Positions 63,950-64,000 of a stretch of 64,000 nt of DNA are shown here, one piece after another (positions within the stretch are counted from its first letter, which is position 1; each line of letters starts with the position of its first letter). This stretch comes from JAKZRT01 sp965247915 (GTDB taxonomy: Bacteria > Pseudomonadota > Alphaproteobacteria > Rhodobacterales > Rhodobacteraceae). The notes beneath the pieces were generated by a model. It saw nothing but the letters and a program-made list of their open reading frames with translations. It was not told where the DNA came from and ran no database searches. The stretch covers positions 1,860,001 to 1,924,000 of the forward strand of contig OZ252048.1 of NCBI GenBank assembly GCA_965247915.1, given 5' to 3'. Made by a program: the position numbers and the translations under genes.

Positions 63950-64000
63950 TCAGGTGGTCGGCGTCACGTCGTCGGAAACGTCGGGCTTGGGCGGTGTTTT
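63950..64000 (-). CDS. C-terminal end of an unidentified gene at the right edge
   Basis: The minus strand reads KTPPKPDVSDDVTPTT and stop, a proline/acid-rich tail plausible as a natural C-terminus upstream of icd. Only 16 codons are visible, so no family can be named and a chance frame is possible. Confidence 0.3.
   Translation of the reverse strand, partial: KTPPKPDVSDDVTPTT

Overview
The window looks like a piece of an alphaproteobacterial chromosome, most likely Rhodobacterales (Roseobacter/Rhodobacter relatives). The evidence is HemA-type 5-aminolevulinate synthase of exactly the Rhodobacter length, a Usg-like gene, NADP isocitrate dehydrogenase, VPLPA-type C-terminal sorting signals, a Rhodobacter-style GTTC-N7-GATC SOS box ahead of recA, and high-GC codon use. 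Placement is by gene content and remembered family sequences, not by a search.

Layout. 0-5 kb: pirin (cut by the left edge), a reductive-dehalogenase-like Fe-S protein, a 3-hydroxyisobutyrate-dehydrogenase-type reductase, a small membrane protein and glutamate dehydrogenase. 5-6.5 kb: a signal-peptide protein of beta-barrel type, frameshifted and split by IS630 copy A. 6.7-24 kb: gyrA, usg, dsbB-dedA, tRNA-Leu, two cell-wall genes (YcbK-like, L,D-transpeptidase), an lpxD-ACP-ketosynthase cluster, tpiA-P450, Fe-S/thiol genes, a core-MetE protein, a truncated protease-RimK fusion and tgt. 22.9-32 kb: the mobile-element zone, with IS630 copy B, a broken VPLPA-CTERM gene, a Hint-domain gene split by an IS5-family element, intact lon, and a second IS5 copy split by an IS1595 element. 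32-48 kb: aminopeptidase M29, three tRNAs, histidine phosphatase, M20 peptidase, hemA, a RodZ-like gene, ispG, a GT87-like membrane protein, a dsbA-bepA pair, an aminotransferase, a decayed amidase and mrcA. 48-64 kb: prfB with IS630 copy C in its stop codon, a beheaded VPLPA-CTERM gene, a hydrolase, mmsA, a CBS protein, recA with two SOS boxes, alaS, typA, an SMR transporter, an Lrp regulator and icd.

Most of the window is housekeeping. The striking feature is ongoing gene decay. I count seven broken host genes, and most of them encode secreted, envelope or surface proteins. Three were hit by insertion sequences at positions that can be rebuilt base by base. Several others carry short non-multiple-of-three tandem duplications (8, 13, 17 bp; a 19-bp one lies in an IS copy), and deleting one repeat unit restores the frame. 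I found no CRISPR array, rRNA operon, prophage, integrase or defence island. The most unusual intact content is the reductive-dehalogenase-like gene, the lpxD-ACP-ketosynthase cluster outside the usual lpx operon, and a possible three-way-junction leader ahead of prfB.
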